Of a stretch of DNA of 64,000 nt, positions 25,766 through 34,513 are shown piece by piece. The position numbers and the translations under genes were made by a program. Position 1 is the stretch's first letter; each line of letters starts with the position of its first letter. A model generated the notes under the pieces. The model worked only from the letters and a program-made list of their open reading frames with translations. It searched no databases and was not told the origin of the DNA. Source of the stretch: Flavobacteriaceae bacterium (lineage in GTDB: Bacteria > Bacteroidota > Bacteroidia > Flavobacteriales > Flavobacteriaceae); assembly GCA_002707025.1 (NCBI GenBank), contig PALG01000031.1, forward strand, positions 248,001 to 312,000, read 5' to 3'.

Positions 25766-26587
25766 ATGATTATTACAAAAACACTTGAGGAAATAGAATT
25801 GATGCGGGAAAGTGCCTTGGTGGTTTCCAAAACCTTAGGTATGCTCGCTAAAGAAGTAAAGCCTGGAGTAACCACCAATTATCTTGATAAAATTGCTGAG
25901 GCCTACATACGGGATGAACATCAAGCGATCCCTGGATTTAAAGGGTTGTACGATTGCCCCTCTACCCTTCTCTGTAGTGTTAACGAAGCGGTCGTTCACG
26001 GACTTCCCACAGATAGACCCTTAGAGGAAGGGGATATTGTGGCTATCGACTGTGGGGCTATTAAAAATGAATTTTACGGAGATCATGCCTATACTTTTGA
26101 GGTTGGGGAAGTAGCAGCAGAAGTCAAAAAACTTTTGAAAGTGACCAAAGAATCCCTTTATGTTGGTATTCGGGAATTCAAACACGGAAACCGTGTGGGG
26201 GACATTGGCTATGCCATTCAAAATTATTGTGAATCGTTTGGCTATGGCGTGGTTCGTGAATTGGTAGGTCATGGTTTGGGCAAAAAGTTACATGAGGATC
26301 CCGAAGTGCCGAACTACGGAAGACGCGGAAGAGGAAAGAAATTGGTTGAAGGAATGACCATTGCTATCGAACCCATGATAAATATGGGCACCCACAGGGT
26401 AAGCCAATTAAAGGATGGCTGGACTATAGTTACAAGAGACGGAAAGCCTAGTGCACATTTTGAGCACGATGTGGCCTTGGTGAATGGAAAACCCGAATTA
26501 CTTTCCACCTTTGCGTATGTGTACGAAGCCCTGGGGATTGAAAGTGACGAAGAAAGAGAGTTCCGCCAAAAAGATTTGGTTTTGTAA
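25766..26587 (+). CDS. map: Type I methionine aminopeptidase
   Basis: 273 residues. It removes the initiator methionine from new proteins. The five metal ligands are in recognisable context: Asp in VAIDCGA, Asp in GDHAYTF, His in LVGHGLGKKLHEDP, Glu in IAIEPMINMG and Glu in SAHFEHDVAL. The C-terminal extension of about 20 residues is common in Bacteroidota. Upstream is the HAD phosphatase gene and downstream a methyltransferase gene after nine bases. Confidence 0.96.
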   Translation: MIITKTLEEIELMRESALVVSKTLGMLAKEVKPGVTTNYLDKIAEAYIRDEHQAIPGFKGLYDCPSTLLCSVNEAVVHGLPTDRPLEEGDIVAIDCGAIKNEFYGDHAYTFEVGEVAAEVKKLLKVTKESLYVGIREFKHGNRVGDIGYAIQNYCESFGYGVVRELVGHGLGKKLHEDPEVPNYGRRGRGKKLVEGMTIAIEPMINMGTHRVSQLKDGWTIVTRDGKPSAHFEHDVALVNGKPELLSTFAYVYEALGIESDEEREFRQKDLVL

Positions 26588-26596
26588 TTAAGAACG

Positions 26597-27373
26597 GTGC
26601 AAAAGCTTTTTAAATTTTTTCTGAATTTATTTCCAAGACCGCTTCTAATACGCTTCAGTTATTGGGTACGGCCTTTCATGGCTTTATTGCTTCGTGGAAA
26701 CAAATACACCGACCCCATTGATGGAAAATCCTATCGAAAATTCCTCCCCTATGGATACGAAAATGTGCGGGAGAATGTTTTGGCCCCAGGAACCTTTTCA
26801 CTAGAAAGGCACCGCCTTTTTTGGTTGTATTTAAAAAATGAAACTTCCTTCTTTTCAGAAAAACTAAACGTACTGCATTTCGCTCCCGAACAGGCTTTTC
26901 TGAAACGTTTCAGAAAACTGAAAAACATTACCTACACCACTACCGACCTCAACTCTCCTATTGCCGATGTAAAAGCGGATATTTGTCAACTTCCCTTTCA
27001 GGAAAACGAATTCGACTTTATTATTTGCAATCATGTGTTGGAACATATCCCAGACGATACCAAAGCCCTTGAGGAGTTATTCCGGGTTTTGGCGCCTAAT
27101 GGAACTGCTATCCTACAAGTTCCGTACGATAAGCACAGAGAACATACTTTTGAAGACGACTCCATTACCGATCCTAAAGAACGAGCCCGTATTTTTGGCC
27201 AATATGATCACGTTCGGGTGTATGGAATGGACTATTTTGAAAAATTGGCTTCCGTAGGGTTTACGGTAGAGGCGGTAGATTACACCGCGTATTTTTCAGA
27301 AGAAGAAATAGAAAAAATGAGACTTCCTAAAGGCGAATTACTGCCTGTTTGTAAAAAATTAGTTGAACAATAA
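26597..27373 (+). CDS. Class I SAM-dependent methyltransferase
   Basis: 258 residues, GTG start. The N-terminal 45 residues are basic and hydrophobic. The core has a degenerate motif I (VLHFAPEQ), TTDLNSP with the ribose-binding Asp, and the classical NHVLEHIPDD-LEELFRVLAPNG methyltransferase segment. The substrate is unknown. The 3' end overlaps the convergent apbE by 15 bases. Confidence 0.88.
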   Translation: MQKLFKFFLNLFPRPLLIRFSYWVRPFMALLLRGNKYTDPIDGKSYRKFLPYGYENVRENVLAPGTFSLERHRLFWLYLKNETSFFSEKLNVLHFAPEQAFLKRFRKLKNITYTTTDLNSPIADVKADICQLPFQENEFDFIICNHVLEHIPDDTKALEELFRVLAPNGTAILQVPYDKHREHTFEDDSITDPKERARIFGQYDHVRVYGMDYFEKLASVGFTVEAVDYTAYFSEEEIEKMRLPKGELLPVCKKLVEQ

Positions 27374-28366
27374 TTTCTGAAAGCCTTCCGTTGCAAAAGA
27401 TTGCGTTTCTTGCTGTTCATCCAAATAAGTAAGGTACGCCTCCACCCCTTCTAAATTTTCTAACATTTGCTTCGCCTTATCGAGTCCCATTGCCATACAC
27501 GCAGTGGCATAGGCATCGGCCAAAGCACAGGTTTTAGCCGTAACAGTGGCACTTGTAACGTTGGAAGCTTCTGCTTTTCCCGTGAGGGGGTTAATGGTAT
27601 GTACATATTTCTTTCCCGTGAGTGAATCGATTCGATATTTTCTATAATTTCCGGAAGAGGCCATTCCCATATTCTCTATGGCTATTGTATGGGTATAGGT
27701 TCGATCTTCCAAGGAAGAGTCTACCCCTTCGATGCCCACCACCCAGGGCTTTTGTTTATCCAAATTTCTTCCTTTGGCTAAAATTTCGCCCCCTAATTCA
27801 ATTAAATAATCACTCACCCCTTGAGCGTTTAAATAGCGCCCTATACAATCGATTCCGTAACCTTTGGCAACCGCATTAAAATCGAAGTATATCTCTGGGT
27901 ATTCTTTTTCTATCGTGCCTTTAGGGGTAATTTGCACCTTTTGAAAACCCACAAACTTCCGAAGCGAATCCAATACGGTGCTATCTATCATTTTTAGTGG
28001 TTTTTCCTCTCCAAACCCATAGGCATTCCGTAGGACACCCACCGTAGGGTCGAAATACCCTAAGGAATTTCTATGTACTTCTTCGGAAATGATAAATACC
28101 TCCTTAAAAATACGATCTACCACTACTGTACTATCACCCCTATTGATCTTTGAAATAGCACTATTGGGCATATAGGTACTCACCGAAGCATTGACCGCTG
28201 CCAATACGGAATCGAGCCCTTGTTGTACCTTAAATTCTTTCGGACTGTAATATTGAATGGAATAGGTAGTTCCAAAAGCATTCCCTTGTAAAATACGAGT
28301 ATTTTTGGTTTCCTTTTTACAAGAAATGAAAGTCAATACAACCACAAAAAATAAAAATACTCTCAT
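27359..28366 (-). CDS. apbE: FAD:protein FMN transferase ApbE, lipoprotein
   Basis: 335 residues, lipobox at Cys16 (FISC). ApbE transfers FMN from FAD to a Thr/Ser of target proteins outside the inner membrane. Motifs: GNAFGTTYSIQYY, DFNAVAKGYGID, GGEILAKG and the HTINPLTGK...VTSATVTAKTCALADAYATACM magnesium/FAD site. Its natural targets here are NqrB and NqrC, encoded about 9-11 kb upstream on the same strand. It overlaps the small upstream gene by an ATGA. Confidence 0.95.
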   Translation of the reverse strand: MRVFLFFVVVLTFISCKKETKNTRILQGNAFGTTYSIQYYSPKEFKVQQGLDSVLAAVNASVSTYMPNSAISKINRGDSTVVVDRIFKEVFIISEEVHRNSLGYFDPTVGVLRNAYGFGEEKPLKMIDSTVLDSLRKFVGFQKVQITPKGTIEKEYPEIYFDFNAVAKGYGIDCIGRYLNAQGVSDYLIELGGEILAKGRNLDKQKPWVVGIEGVDSSLEDRTYTHTIAIENMGMASSGNYRKYRIDSLTGKKYVHTINPLTGKAEASNVTSATVTAKTCALADAYATACMAMGLDKAKQMLENLEGVEAYLTYLDEQQETQSFATEGFQKLLFN

Positions 28367-28725
28367 AATATTTCTTGAATTCCTTTATACAACAACGAAT
28401 AAGGCTCGTCCTTAATTACCGGTTTTGAATAATCCTCACCATGCCCCAACCCCACCCCTGCATAATAGGTTTTTGCTTCAAATTTAGTTGCATGTTCTTT
28501 TATGGTTTGCATAAAAACCGGATCATAACTATGGGCATCCTGCGGATAGGAAATCGCTCTCACGATCACAAAGTGCAGGTTTTTATCCTTTAAGGCGACA
28601 AATTGGGGGTTCTTCTTCAATTTGGAGTTTACCGCCAAAAACTCGAATCCCTGTTCCTGTAAGTCTTCGCCCACAATATTCATGGCGAGGTTATGAAGTT
28701 CCTGTGCTGTAAGTTCTTTAGACAT
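28363..28725 (-). CDS. Small conserved protein coupled to apbE
   Basis: 120 residues from ATG 28725; the open frame runs up to 28797 but includes the terminator stem. No signal peptide, no cysteine. Homologues in flavobacterial genomes are, as I recall, often labelled 'NADH-quinone reductase subunit F', but nothing here resembles NqrF: no iron-sulfur or flavin motif. The GFEFLAVNSKLKK...LHFVIVRA stretch looks like the core of the PD-(D/E)XK/YraN fold (GxxILxxN...FVEVKxR) with catalytic residues lost; that is speculation. ATGA overlap with apbE suggests a job with it. Confidence 0.75.
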   Translation of the reverse strand: MSKELTAQELHNLAMNIVGEDLQEQGFEFLAVNSKLKKNPQFVALKDKNLHFVIVRAISYPQDAHSYDPVFMQTIKEHATKFEAKTYYAGVGLGHGEDYSKPVIKDEPYSLLYKGIQEIL

Positions 28726-28745
28726 ACTGTAATGTTGCAACCTTA

Positions 28746-28753
28746 CAAAGTTA
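28746..28753 (-). promoter_or_regulatory. Candidate promoter -7 element for the small gene and apbE
   Basis: TAACTTTG on the minus strand matches TAnnTTTG, 20 bases before the ATG at 28725. A TTG complement (CAA 28777-28779) lies 23 bases further up, inside the terminator hairpin. Confidence 0.4.
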
Positions 28754-28763
28754 GGTGTTTCAA

Positions 28764-28792
28764 AACAAAAGCGCCCCAATATGGGGCGCTTT
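28764..28792 (-). terminator. Terminator of the large T9SS gene
   Basis: Stem AAAGCGCCCCA (28768-28778) with its complement 28782-28792 and a three-base loop. It is followed on the minus strand by a T-rich tract, 25 bases after the stop at 28817. Confidence 0.88.
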
Positions 28793-28816
28793 CTCATCGT
28801 TCTGTGGATATGGGTA

Positions 28817-31800
28817 TTATTTTTTAATAATTCTTTTATTCACGGTTCCTTCGGTGGTTTTTACTTCCACAAAATAAACAGAAGCGTTTAAATGGGACAT
28901 ATTGATATGTACCACAGAAGTACCGCCTTCATAAGTCATTACTTTCCTTCCCTGTAGGTCATATACCGTAATGGTTTCCACCAAGGCCTGCTTGCTTATA
29001 ATGGTCAACTGTCCATCCGAAGGGTTCGGGTACATTGCCACACTGTTTTCATTAAACTCAGTTACACCCAAGGGGGATTGCTCAAAAAGCAGTGTAAACC
29101 TACCTGGATAGGTTCCTTTACCACTTCGGAATAGATAATCTTCCGCCGTAAGATCGGTAAGAATCCCTAATTGGTTATCCATTAAATAAACGGTTGCAAG
29201 ATCTAGGTTTGCTCCTTCCACATTTTCCATAGAAATGGTGTATTCCAATTCCGCATCGATAAGGGTGGAAAAGCCCATTGGGATTTTGGCACTCGTTTCG
29301 AAAGCCCCTAAGGCTTGAATTCCAAATTCTTTAGTACCATCTTGAAGATGACTGAACAAAGAAACGACCGTAGCCAATCTTCTTGTATCATATCCAGCAT
29401 CTTCTTCTTCAGAGGTGACTTCAGAAAAACCTACCAATGTAGTGTTCCCCATTTCGTAGGTAGCTTCGGATACTTTCAACCAAATACGGTCGGCATCCAT
29501 ACTATTTCTGAAGGTATCGTTATTATCGGTACGACGCATGGAGTTATTGAATACTGCTGTTCCTGCCGCATTGGCCTTAAAGCCAAAACCTTGTCCTGTA
29601 GAAATAAACTCTGTGGGAGCCGTACCGCCACTAGCAGCAGCTGTTCCTCCAAAGAGATTGCGCATGGAAATATCTTCCATAGAAAAATTCATGGCTCCTG
29701 CCCCTGGCATACTTTGGCTTGGAGGCGTATTATGCTCCCAAAAATACAGCTCATCAACCATGGCATTAGCATTGATAAAATCTACTGCCGATATAGCACT
29801 GGCATAAGGATTGGCTACAATGTTCGGACTTGCATTTTTGTTTTCTGAAGGTGTTCCTGGGGTGTTGTAAATTACATTAAAGTTTACCACACCATTGTTC
29901 AAGGTTCCTTGCTCATACGTAAAGTTGAAGATACCTCCGGGTTGTCCATAGCCTGCTTGAGGACGCACAATATATCCCTCCCCTACCGTAATCGCCCCTG
30001 AATAAGGATTCCAATTATCGTAGTTATCATCTGCAAAATTCTCTGCCAATGGGAACGCAGCTGCCACGGCTGGGTTAGGAACAAAATTATTGGTGTCATG
30101 ATTGAGTACCAAGAAGGCACTATTCCATACCCCTGTGCGCGTTTCTGCACTCATTGGGCTTCCCATTACCATAAAATCTCGACTAGCTAGGTTTGGTGAG
30201 GTTAATAGTACATTAATAGTTCCATTATTGGTAACTATGGCATCGTTATCCTCTTGAACCAAACTTCCTTGGTGTTCCACTATAAGGGAACCGTCCACGG
30301 TAATGTTTCCGTGTATTAAAGCATAACTACTGGCGCCAACGGTAAGAGTATTTCCCGCATTTACCGTAAGGGTACAAGCCTCTAGGTCTCCATGGGTTAA
30401 AGTACTATAGTTTCCTGCCAATACCACAGGGTTGGTAGTATCTGGTGCACCTACAGGACTCCAACTACTACCATTCCATGTTTTCACTGTTCCGGCACAT
30501 CCTACAAAAGAATCTGAGGTCCCAAAATAATAAGTTCCTTCCAGCCCTGTAAAATTACCCAACACCGTAACATTGGAACCAAAAGAACCAATAGTTACGC
30601 TGGATGTTTCCAAAATAGCAGCTCCTACTTCGCGACCTATCACCAAATCGGCATTTCGATTTAACCCAGTAGCCGCTTCCCATCCTGCAATTTCAGCTTC
30701 TTCAAAAAAGAAAATAAGTGTATTATCTCCAGAACTTGTTGTATTGCTAGGCGTAAAAGTAAATGTTTTATCGGCCACCAAATCTGGGAGCACACTTCCG
30801 TTGTAAGCTTGAGCACCTGTTCCAGAGCGTGACACAGCCACATCTACACAACCATAATCGAAACCATCATTGTCTACAATAGCGGTCATGACATCATTGG
30901 TTCCTGGGTCTTGCGCATAAGCGGTTCCCATCTGATTGACATTCAACTGATCTGGGGTTCCTGTATTCACAGCGGTTTGTACTCCGGTATTTCCAGAGGC
31001 GGTAACCAGAATGTTATCAACTGCCATCCCATAGGACCAATCATTTCCATCATTATACAAAAATTGTATATAAACGGTCGATTGTCCAATATACGTACTT
31101 AGATCTACCGTAACTGTATTTACCCAAGGAGTGGTATACGAGCCACTTCCGTTATTGATAGAAGTATTGCTTAATGTTTGAATGGTAGTATACGTGGTTC
31201 CATTGGTTGAAATCCGTACCGTGCCCGCTTCAGCAGCTATCACATCGGCAAAAGCATGGTCAAAACTTAAGCTAGCACTACTGTAAGCGCCATTCATATC
31301 GATGACCGTTGTAGTAAGACGATCGTTACTTTTATCACAGTTACATGCATCGTCATTTGTAAAAGCAAAATTGGTACTATTACCAGTTGTATCCCAATAA
31401 GTACTAGACGCCGTTGCTGTATTCCCAACAGCCCATGGAGTACCTGAGTTACTCGAAGTTGTTACGTTGTAACTTCCACCTTCAAAGTCTTCAGAATATA
31501 GGGTAGTTGAGGAAACACTGTTAGGTGCATCGTCATCGTTATTGATGGTAAGAGTAAAGGTATCTGCACTGGTATTTGCAACAGCATCCCCGCCATTGGC
31601 ATTTACCGTAAAGTCAATAACAACAGATTCATCCCCTTCCAAAATACCATCTTCGTAAACCCGTACCGTCATGGTTTGAGTTGAAGTAGAACCTGCAGGG
31701 AATGTTACTGAAGAAGTCATTAATTCAAAATCAATTCCGTCTGTAGCTGTGCTTGACCCATTTACTGAAAAGTTCACATCGGCATCGGCTGAAGCCCCTA

Positions 31801-32065
31801 AAGCAATACTAAGATTTACGTCGTAATCGGTATAGCTACAATTGGACCCTTCGATAGTAGTTCCAGTAGTCGTATCGAAAGAAATTTCTGGATCACTGGC
31901 GGCGGCTTCAAAGGTTCCGGTAAACATACCACGTCCAAAAGTAGCCGCCAAAATGGTATTATCGGCACTTCGAAAATCGAAGGAAAGCACCTTTACGTCA
32001 CTCATTCCGTTTTGGGATTGCGTCCAGTTAGGACTAGCATCGCTCCAATTGGAGGTTTGCCACAC
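28817..32065 (-). CDS. C-terminal fragment: Calx-beta to T9SS sorting domain
   Basis: 1,082 codons open. The first residues continue the propeller of the preceding fragment (FGRGMFTG). Then follows a Calx-beta domain (about 55-175, with DGIDFELM and YEDGILEGDESV), an ECM-type jelly-roll (LYSEDFEGG... SASLSFDHAFAD), a long region with NGTINVLL- and NPYSGAITVGEGYIV-like segments typical of flavobacterial surface proteins, and the sorting domain from about 1005 (VAMYPNPSDGQ, YDLQGRKV, VNKRIIKK). The ATG at 32065 lies in the frameshift zone and is unlikely to be a real start. Confidence 0.7.
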   Translation of the reverse strand: MWQTSNWSDASPNWTQSQNGMSDVKVLSFDFRSADNTILAATFGRGMFTGTFEAAASDPEISFDTTTGTTIEGSNCSYTDYDVNLSIALGASADADVNFSVNGSSTATDGIDFELMTSSVTFPAGSTSTQTMTVRVYEDGILEGDESVVIDFTVNANGGDAVANTSADTFTLTINNDDDAPNSVSSTTLYSEDFEGGSYNVTTSSNSGTPWAVGNTATASSTYWDTTGNSTNFAFTNDDACNCDKSNDRLTTTVIDMNGAYSSASLSFDHAFADVIAAEAGTVRISTNGTTYTTIQTLSNTSINNGSGSYTTPWVNTVTVDLSTYIGQSTVYIQFLYNDGNDWSYGMAVDNILVTASGNTGVQTAVNTGTPDQLNVNQMGTAYAQDPGTNDVMTAIVDNDGFDYGCVDVAVSRSGTGAQAYNGSVLPDLVADKTFTFTPSNTTSSGDNTLIFFFEEAEIAGWEAATGLNRNADLVIGREVGAAILETSSVTIGSFGSNVTVLGNFTGLEGTYYFGTSDSFVGCAGTVKTWNGSSWSPVGAPDTTNPVVLAGNYSTLTHGDLEACTLTVNAGNTLTVGASSYALIHGNITVDGSLIVEHQGSLVQEDNDAIVTNNGTINVLLTSPNLASRDFMVMGSPMSAETRTGVWNSAFLVLNHDTNNFVPNPAVAAAFPLAENFADDNYDNWNPYSGAITVGEGYIVRPQAGYGQPGGIFNFTYEQGTLNNGVVNFNVIYNTPGTPSENKNASPNIVANPYASAISAVDFINANAMVDELYFWEHNTPPSQSMPGAGAMNFSMEDISMRNLFGGTAAASGGTAPTEFISTGQGFGFKANAAGTAVFNNSMRRTDNNDTFRNSMDADRIWLKVSEATYEMGNTTLVGFSEVTSEEEDAGYDTRRLATVVSLFSHLQDGTKEFGIQALGAFETSAKIPMGFSTLIDAELEYTISMENVEGANLDLATVYLMDNQLGILTDLTAEDYLFRSGKGTYPGRFTLLFEQSPLGVTEFNENSVAMYPNPSDGQLTIISKQALVETITVYDLQGRKVMTYEGGTSVVHINMSHLNASVYFVEVKTTEGTVNKRIIKK

Positions 32066-33975
32066 CCTAGTTCGGTTCCTACGATAACTTCATCTGGACT
32101 TAGCGGATTTTGCAAAATACATTTAACTGGCATATCGGGTAAATCCCCTTCCTTACTCACCCAGTTAGAACCTCCATCTGCCGTATACCAAACACTGTTT
32201 ACACCGTAATTATGGAATGTAACCATGATATCATTTTCAGAAGCACCATAACGAATATCCGAAACTGCACCAATCGCACCCGGCATGGAAATATCGGTCC
32301 AAGTAGGTGTGGCATTAGCGTTATTCAACCGAATAATTTTTCCTAAGGCAGTTCCTACCAGTACTCTATTATTAGTATAAGGAGAGGCCACAAAAGCTGT
32401 GGGGATTGCATCCAACATTGCATTGGTTAAGGTAGTCCTAGTAGCAGAACCTGTAATATTATTATACCTATAGATTCTATAATTGGTACCATTGGTACCA
32501 TTGGCGTATAGCAAATTGCTATTACTATCTAAACCACACTGATTTACAAAATCCCCATCCGTTCCATTATTCGCAATAGTACTTTGCTGTGCTCCAGAGG
32601 TGTAACTTAATCGGTAATAAGAGTTGTATACGTAAGAAGAAATCATGTACTGGTTATCCTGATCGATAAATACCCAGCAACCATCCCCTCCGGTGACTTC
32701 CGAAGAAGAGCCTATTCCTGCAGGTGCGTTATTGATAAGCTGCGATCCATTATCCTGAGCTCCCGCCAACAACTTATCGGTAGAAGTCTGCTGATTTATC
32801 GCCCCTTTATAGAACTGCGTAACGTTATAGCCATTGTTTCTTGCAAAAGTGTTAGTCCCTCCGTTATTGGTGTAGTACACCCCTCCATCGTTACTGAAAA
32901 CAATTCGGTTGGAGTTTGCGAAGGCTATTCCATGTTGATCGGCATGTACTTCCTGATACCCAAAACCACCGTACCAATGGGTAAATTGTGACCAGCTACT
33001 TCCAGAGTTTGTGGATTTAAACAAATCGATCCCTCCCACATAGACTACCGCATCGTTATTTGGATCTACGCCAATCATTAAGTCATAAAAACTTTGACCA
33101 CGAGTGAAATCGGCTGCAGGTATTCCTGTATCAGCATCATTGGGGTATGCTCTTAGTGAAGGAGCTGTTGCAAAAGCATTTGTGGTTCTATAAATTTTGG
33201 CTGGATTTGCGGTGTTCACCCTATCTTCAGCCAAAACATAAATTGTGTTAGCGGTTTGCCCAGAACAAGCTAGTTCTACACGACCATTGGTTCCAAGATC
33301 CCGAACATTGGTCCAACCAGTTCCATCATTTCTGAAAATCCGTCCACCGCCTTCACCGGTGAAGTAACTATACTTTGTTCCCATCCAAAGGTTCCCAGCA
33401 GCATCCACATCGAAGTCGTTGGGCGCAAAATAGTTTCCAGGAGAACTTTCGTATAGACTTCCCGTTAAACGGGAAAAATTGGTCCCATCGGTACTATGGT
33501 AAAGCCCTATGGTATTAGATCCCAACCAATTCCACCCTGCACCAGCAGAACCAGACGAAACCTCTTCAGTGTAAGCCATAGCATCTACCCCAAAGAAAAT
33601 TTCCGTTTGATTGGTATTTGGGTTTTCCCAGGCAATGATATCTTGCACATAGGTAATTTTATCTGCAATTGAAGTTCCGCCACTGTAGATTAAACTCCAA
33701 TTAACACCCCCATCGGTTGATTTGTATACTCCATTTCCATTTACAGCACCCCATGTATAGACTTCACCAGTACCGATGTACATGGTATTGGGATCATTAG
33801 GATCTACCGTCATACACATAACTGCCATGTTTCCAGGGACACCGCTTACCTGCTGCCATACACTCCCAGCACTAGTGATGTCGTTATTCACCCAGAGTCC
33901 GCCGCTTACCCCACCAGCAAACACTTTGGTTGTACTTCCAGGAGCAAACATTAAGGTATGGGTTCTACCTCCCAC
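32002..33975 (-). CDS. Middle fragment: sialidase/BNR-type beta-propeller
   Basis: 657 codons open. Repeated blades with Asp-box-like motifs are visible: VYKSTDGGVNWS, LYHSTDGTNFS, LFKSTNSGSSWS and WYTADGGSNWV, together with RIVFSNDGGVYYTNNGG. These mark a VPS10/xyloglucanase-like propeller. The first residues (GGRTHTLMFAPG) directly continue the N-terminal fragment in another frame. The last about 20 codons (after GTELG) are out-of-frame read-through past the second frameshift. Confidence 0.7.
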   Translation of the reverse strand: MGGRTHTLMFAPGSTTKVFAGGVSGGLWVNNDITSAGSVWQQVSGVPGNMAVMCMTVDPNDPNTMYIGTGEVYTWGAVNGNGVYKSTDGGVNWSLIYSGGTSIADKITYVQDIIAWENPNTNQTEIFFGVDAMAYTEEVSSGSAGAGWNWLGSNTIGLYHSTDGTNFSRLTGSLYESSPGNYFAPNDFDVDAAGNLWMGTKYSYFTGEGGGRIFRNDGTGWTNVRDLGTNGRVELACSGQTANTIYVLAEDRVNTANPAKIYRTTNAFATAPSLRAYPNDADTGIPAADFTRGQSFYDLMIGVDPNNDAVVYVGGIDLFKSTNSGSSWSQFTHWYGGFGYQEVHADQHGIAFANSNRIVFSNDGGVYYTNNGGTNTFARNNGYNVTQFYKGAINQQTSTDKLLAGAQDNGSQLINNAPAGIGSSSEVTGGDGCWVFIDQDNQYMISSYVYNSYYRLSYTSGAQQSTIANNGTDGDFVNQCGLDSNSNLLYANGTNGTNYRIYRYNNITGSATRTTLTNAMLDAIPTAFVASPYTNNRVLVGTALGKIIRLNNANATPTWTDISMPGAIGAVSDIRYGASENDIMVTFHNYGVNSVWYTADGGSNWVSKEGDLPDMPVKCILQNPLSPDEVIVGTELGCGKPPIGAMLVLTGRNPKTE

Positions 33976-34361
33976 ATTGTTAGGGCCCCGCTCTGTCCAT
34001 GAATTTGTAGCACTTCCAGGGGGGTTCTCATTTGTGGGTTTTCAGCGATTAATTGCTGAAGCTGATGTACCCGCTCGGGTGCGGGTCTTAACAAAGCTGG
34101 ATCACTTGTATACAACCATTCTTGTTCGTACCATTTGTTAGGTGGCAAACCAATGGCCTGTCTTTCTTTTTTAGACATTTTCATGGTTTTCCTAAAAGGA
34201 TGGTTCTCTAAGAAGTCCTTATAGTTTTGAGCCGAAATGCTTACAATTTCTTTCTCCGTATTCTGGTTTTCTTCATTCCTACAGGAATAAAAAGAAGTCC
34301 CGATTAAAAGCGCAGATACAACCATAAGCAAGTACCTGAGCGTAGATTTAGATTTCATCAT
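33951..34361 (-). CDS. N-terminal fragment with export signal
   Basis: 136 codons; only about the first 115 are in the true frame. Signal sequence with a possible lipobox at Cys27 (SFYSC), then a helical region containing FLENHPFRKTMKMSKKERQAIGLPPNKWYEQEW, a conserved pre-propeller segment seen in large flavobacterial T9SS proteins. The last residues after MRTP are read-through beyond the first frameshift. Two adjacent ATG codons (34361, 34358) could start it. Confidence 0.7.
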   Translation of the reverse strand: MMKSKSTLRYLLMVVSALLIGTSFYSCRNEENQNTEKEIVSISAQNYKDFLENHPFRKTMKMSKKERQAIGLPPNKWYEQEWLYTSDPALLRPAPERVHQLQQLIAENPQMRTPLEVLQIHGQSGALTMWEVEPIP

Positions 34362-34385
34362 TGGGTGAATTCGTTAAAGTTTTCC

Positions 34386-34393
34386 CAAAAATA
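34386..34393 (-). promoter_or_regulatory. Candidate promoter -7 element for the large T9SS gene
   Basis: TATTTTTG on the minus strand, 24 bases before the start codon; full TAnnTTTG match. Confidence 0.4.
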
Positions 34394-34465
34394 TACTTTT
34401 ACAGATTAAAAGCTATTTTTTTTCGACGAAATACAAATAAAAGGGAAGTTTTCTTACAAAAAACT

Positions 34466-34494
34466 AAAAAACCAGCTCGATCGAGCTGGTTTTT
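34466..34494 (-). terminator. Terminator of the nqr operon
   Basis: Perfect 28-bp palindrome (34467-34494) with a CCAGCTCGA half-site and flanking A and T runs, 20 bases after the nqrF stop. Confidence 0.92.
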
Positions 34495-34513
34495 AACTAT
34501 TTAGGATGTACAA

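Larger units (their letters stand above)
28817..34361 (-). pseudogene. Large BNR-propeller/Calx-beta T9SS protein, split by two frameshifts
   Basis: Three consecutive open frames on the minus strand read as one protein of about 1,848 residues. Restoring one C in the run complementary to G 34019-34024 joins ...MRTPPGSATNSWTERGPNNVGGRTHT. Restoring one G in the run complementary to C 32065-32067 joins ...VGTELGVWQTSNWS. Order of parts: signal with a possible lipobox, helical pre-region, sialidase/VPS10-like propeller, Calx-beta domain, jelly-roll-like domain, type A T9SS sorting domain. No other stop occurs in about 1,750 codons, so the damage is recent or is a sequencing error. Confidence 0.85.

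Noticed and set aside
28768-28797. Upstream start at 28797 for the small apbE partner
   Set aside because: The extra 24 codons run through the terminator hairpin of the neighbouring gene and are not protein-like.
29315-29848. 177-codon plus-strand frame opposite the T9SS gene
   Set aside because: Cys/Ser-rich translation without any domain, fully inside the long coding frame on the other strand.
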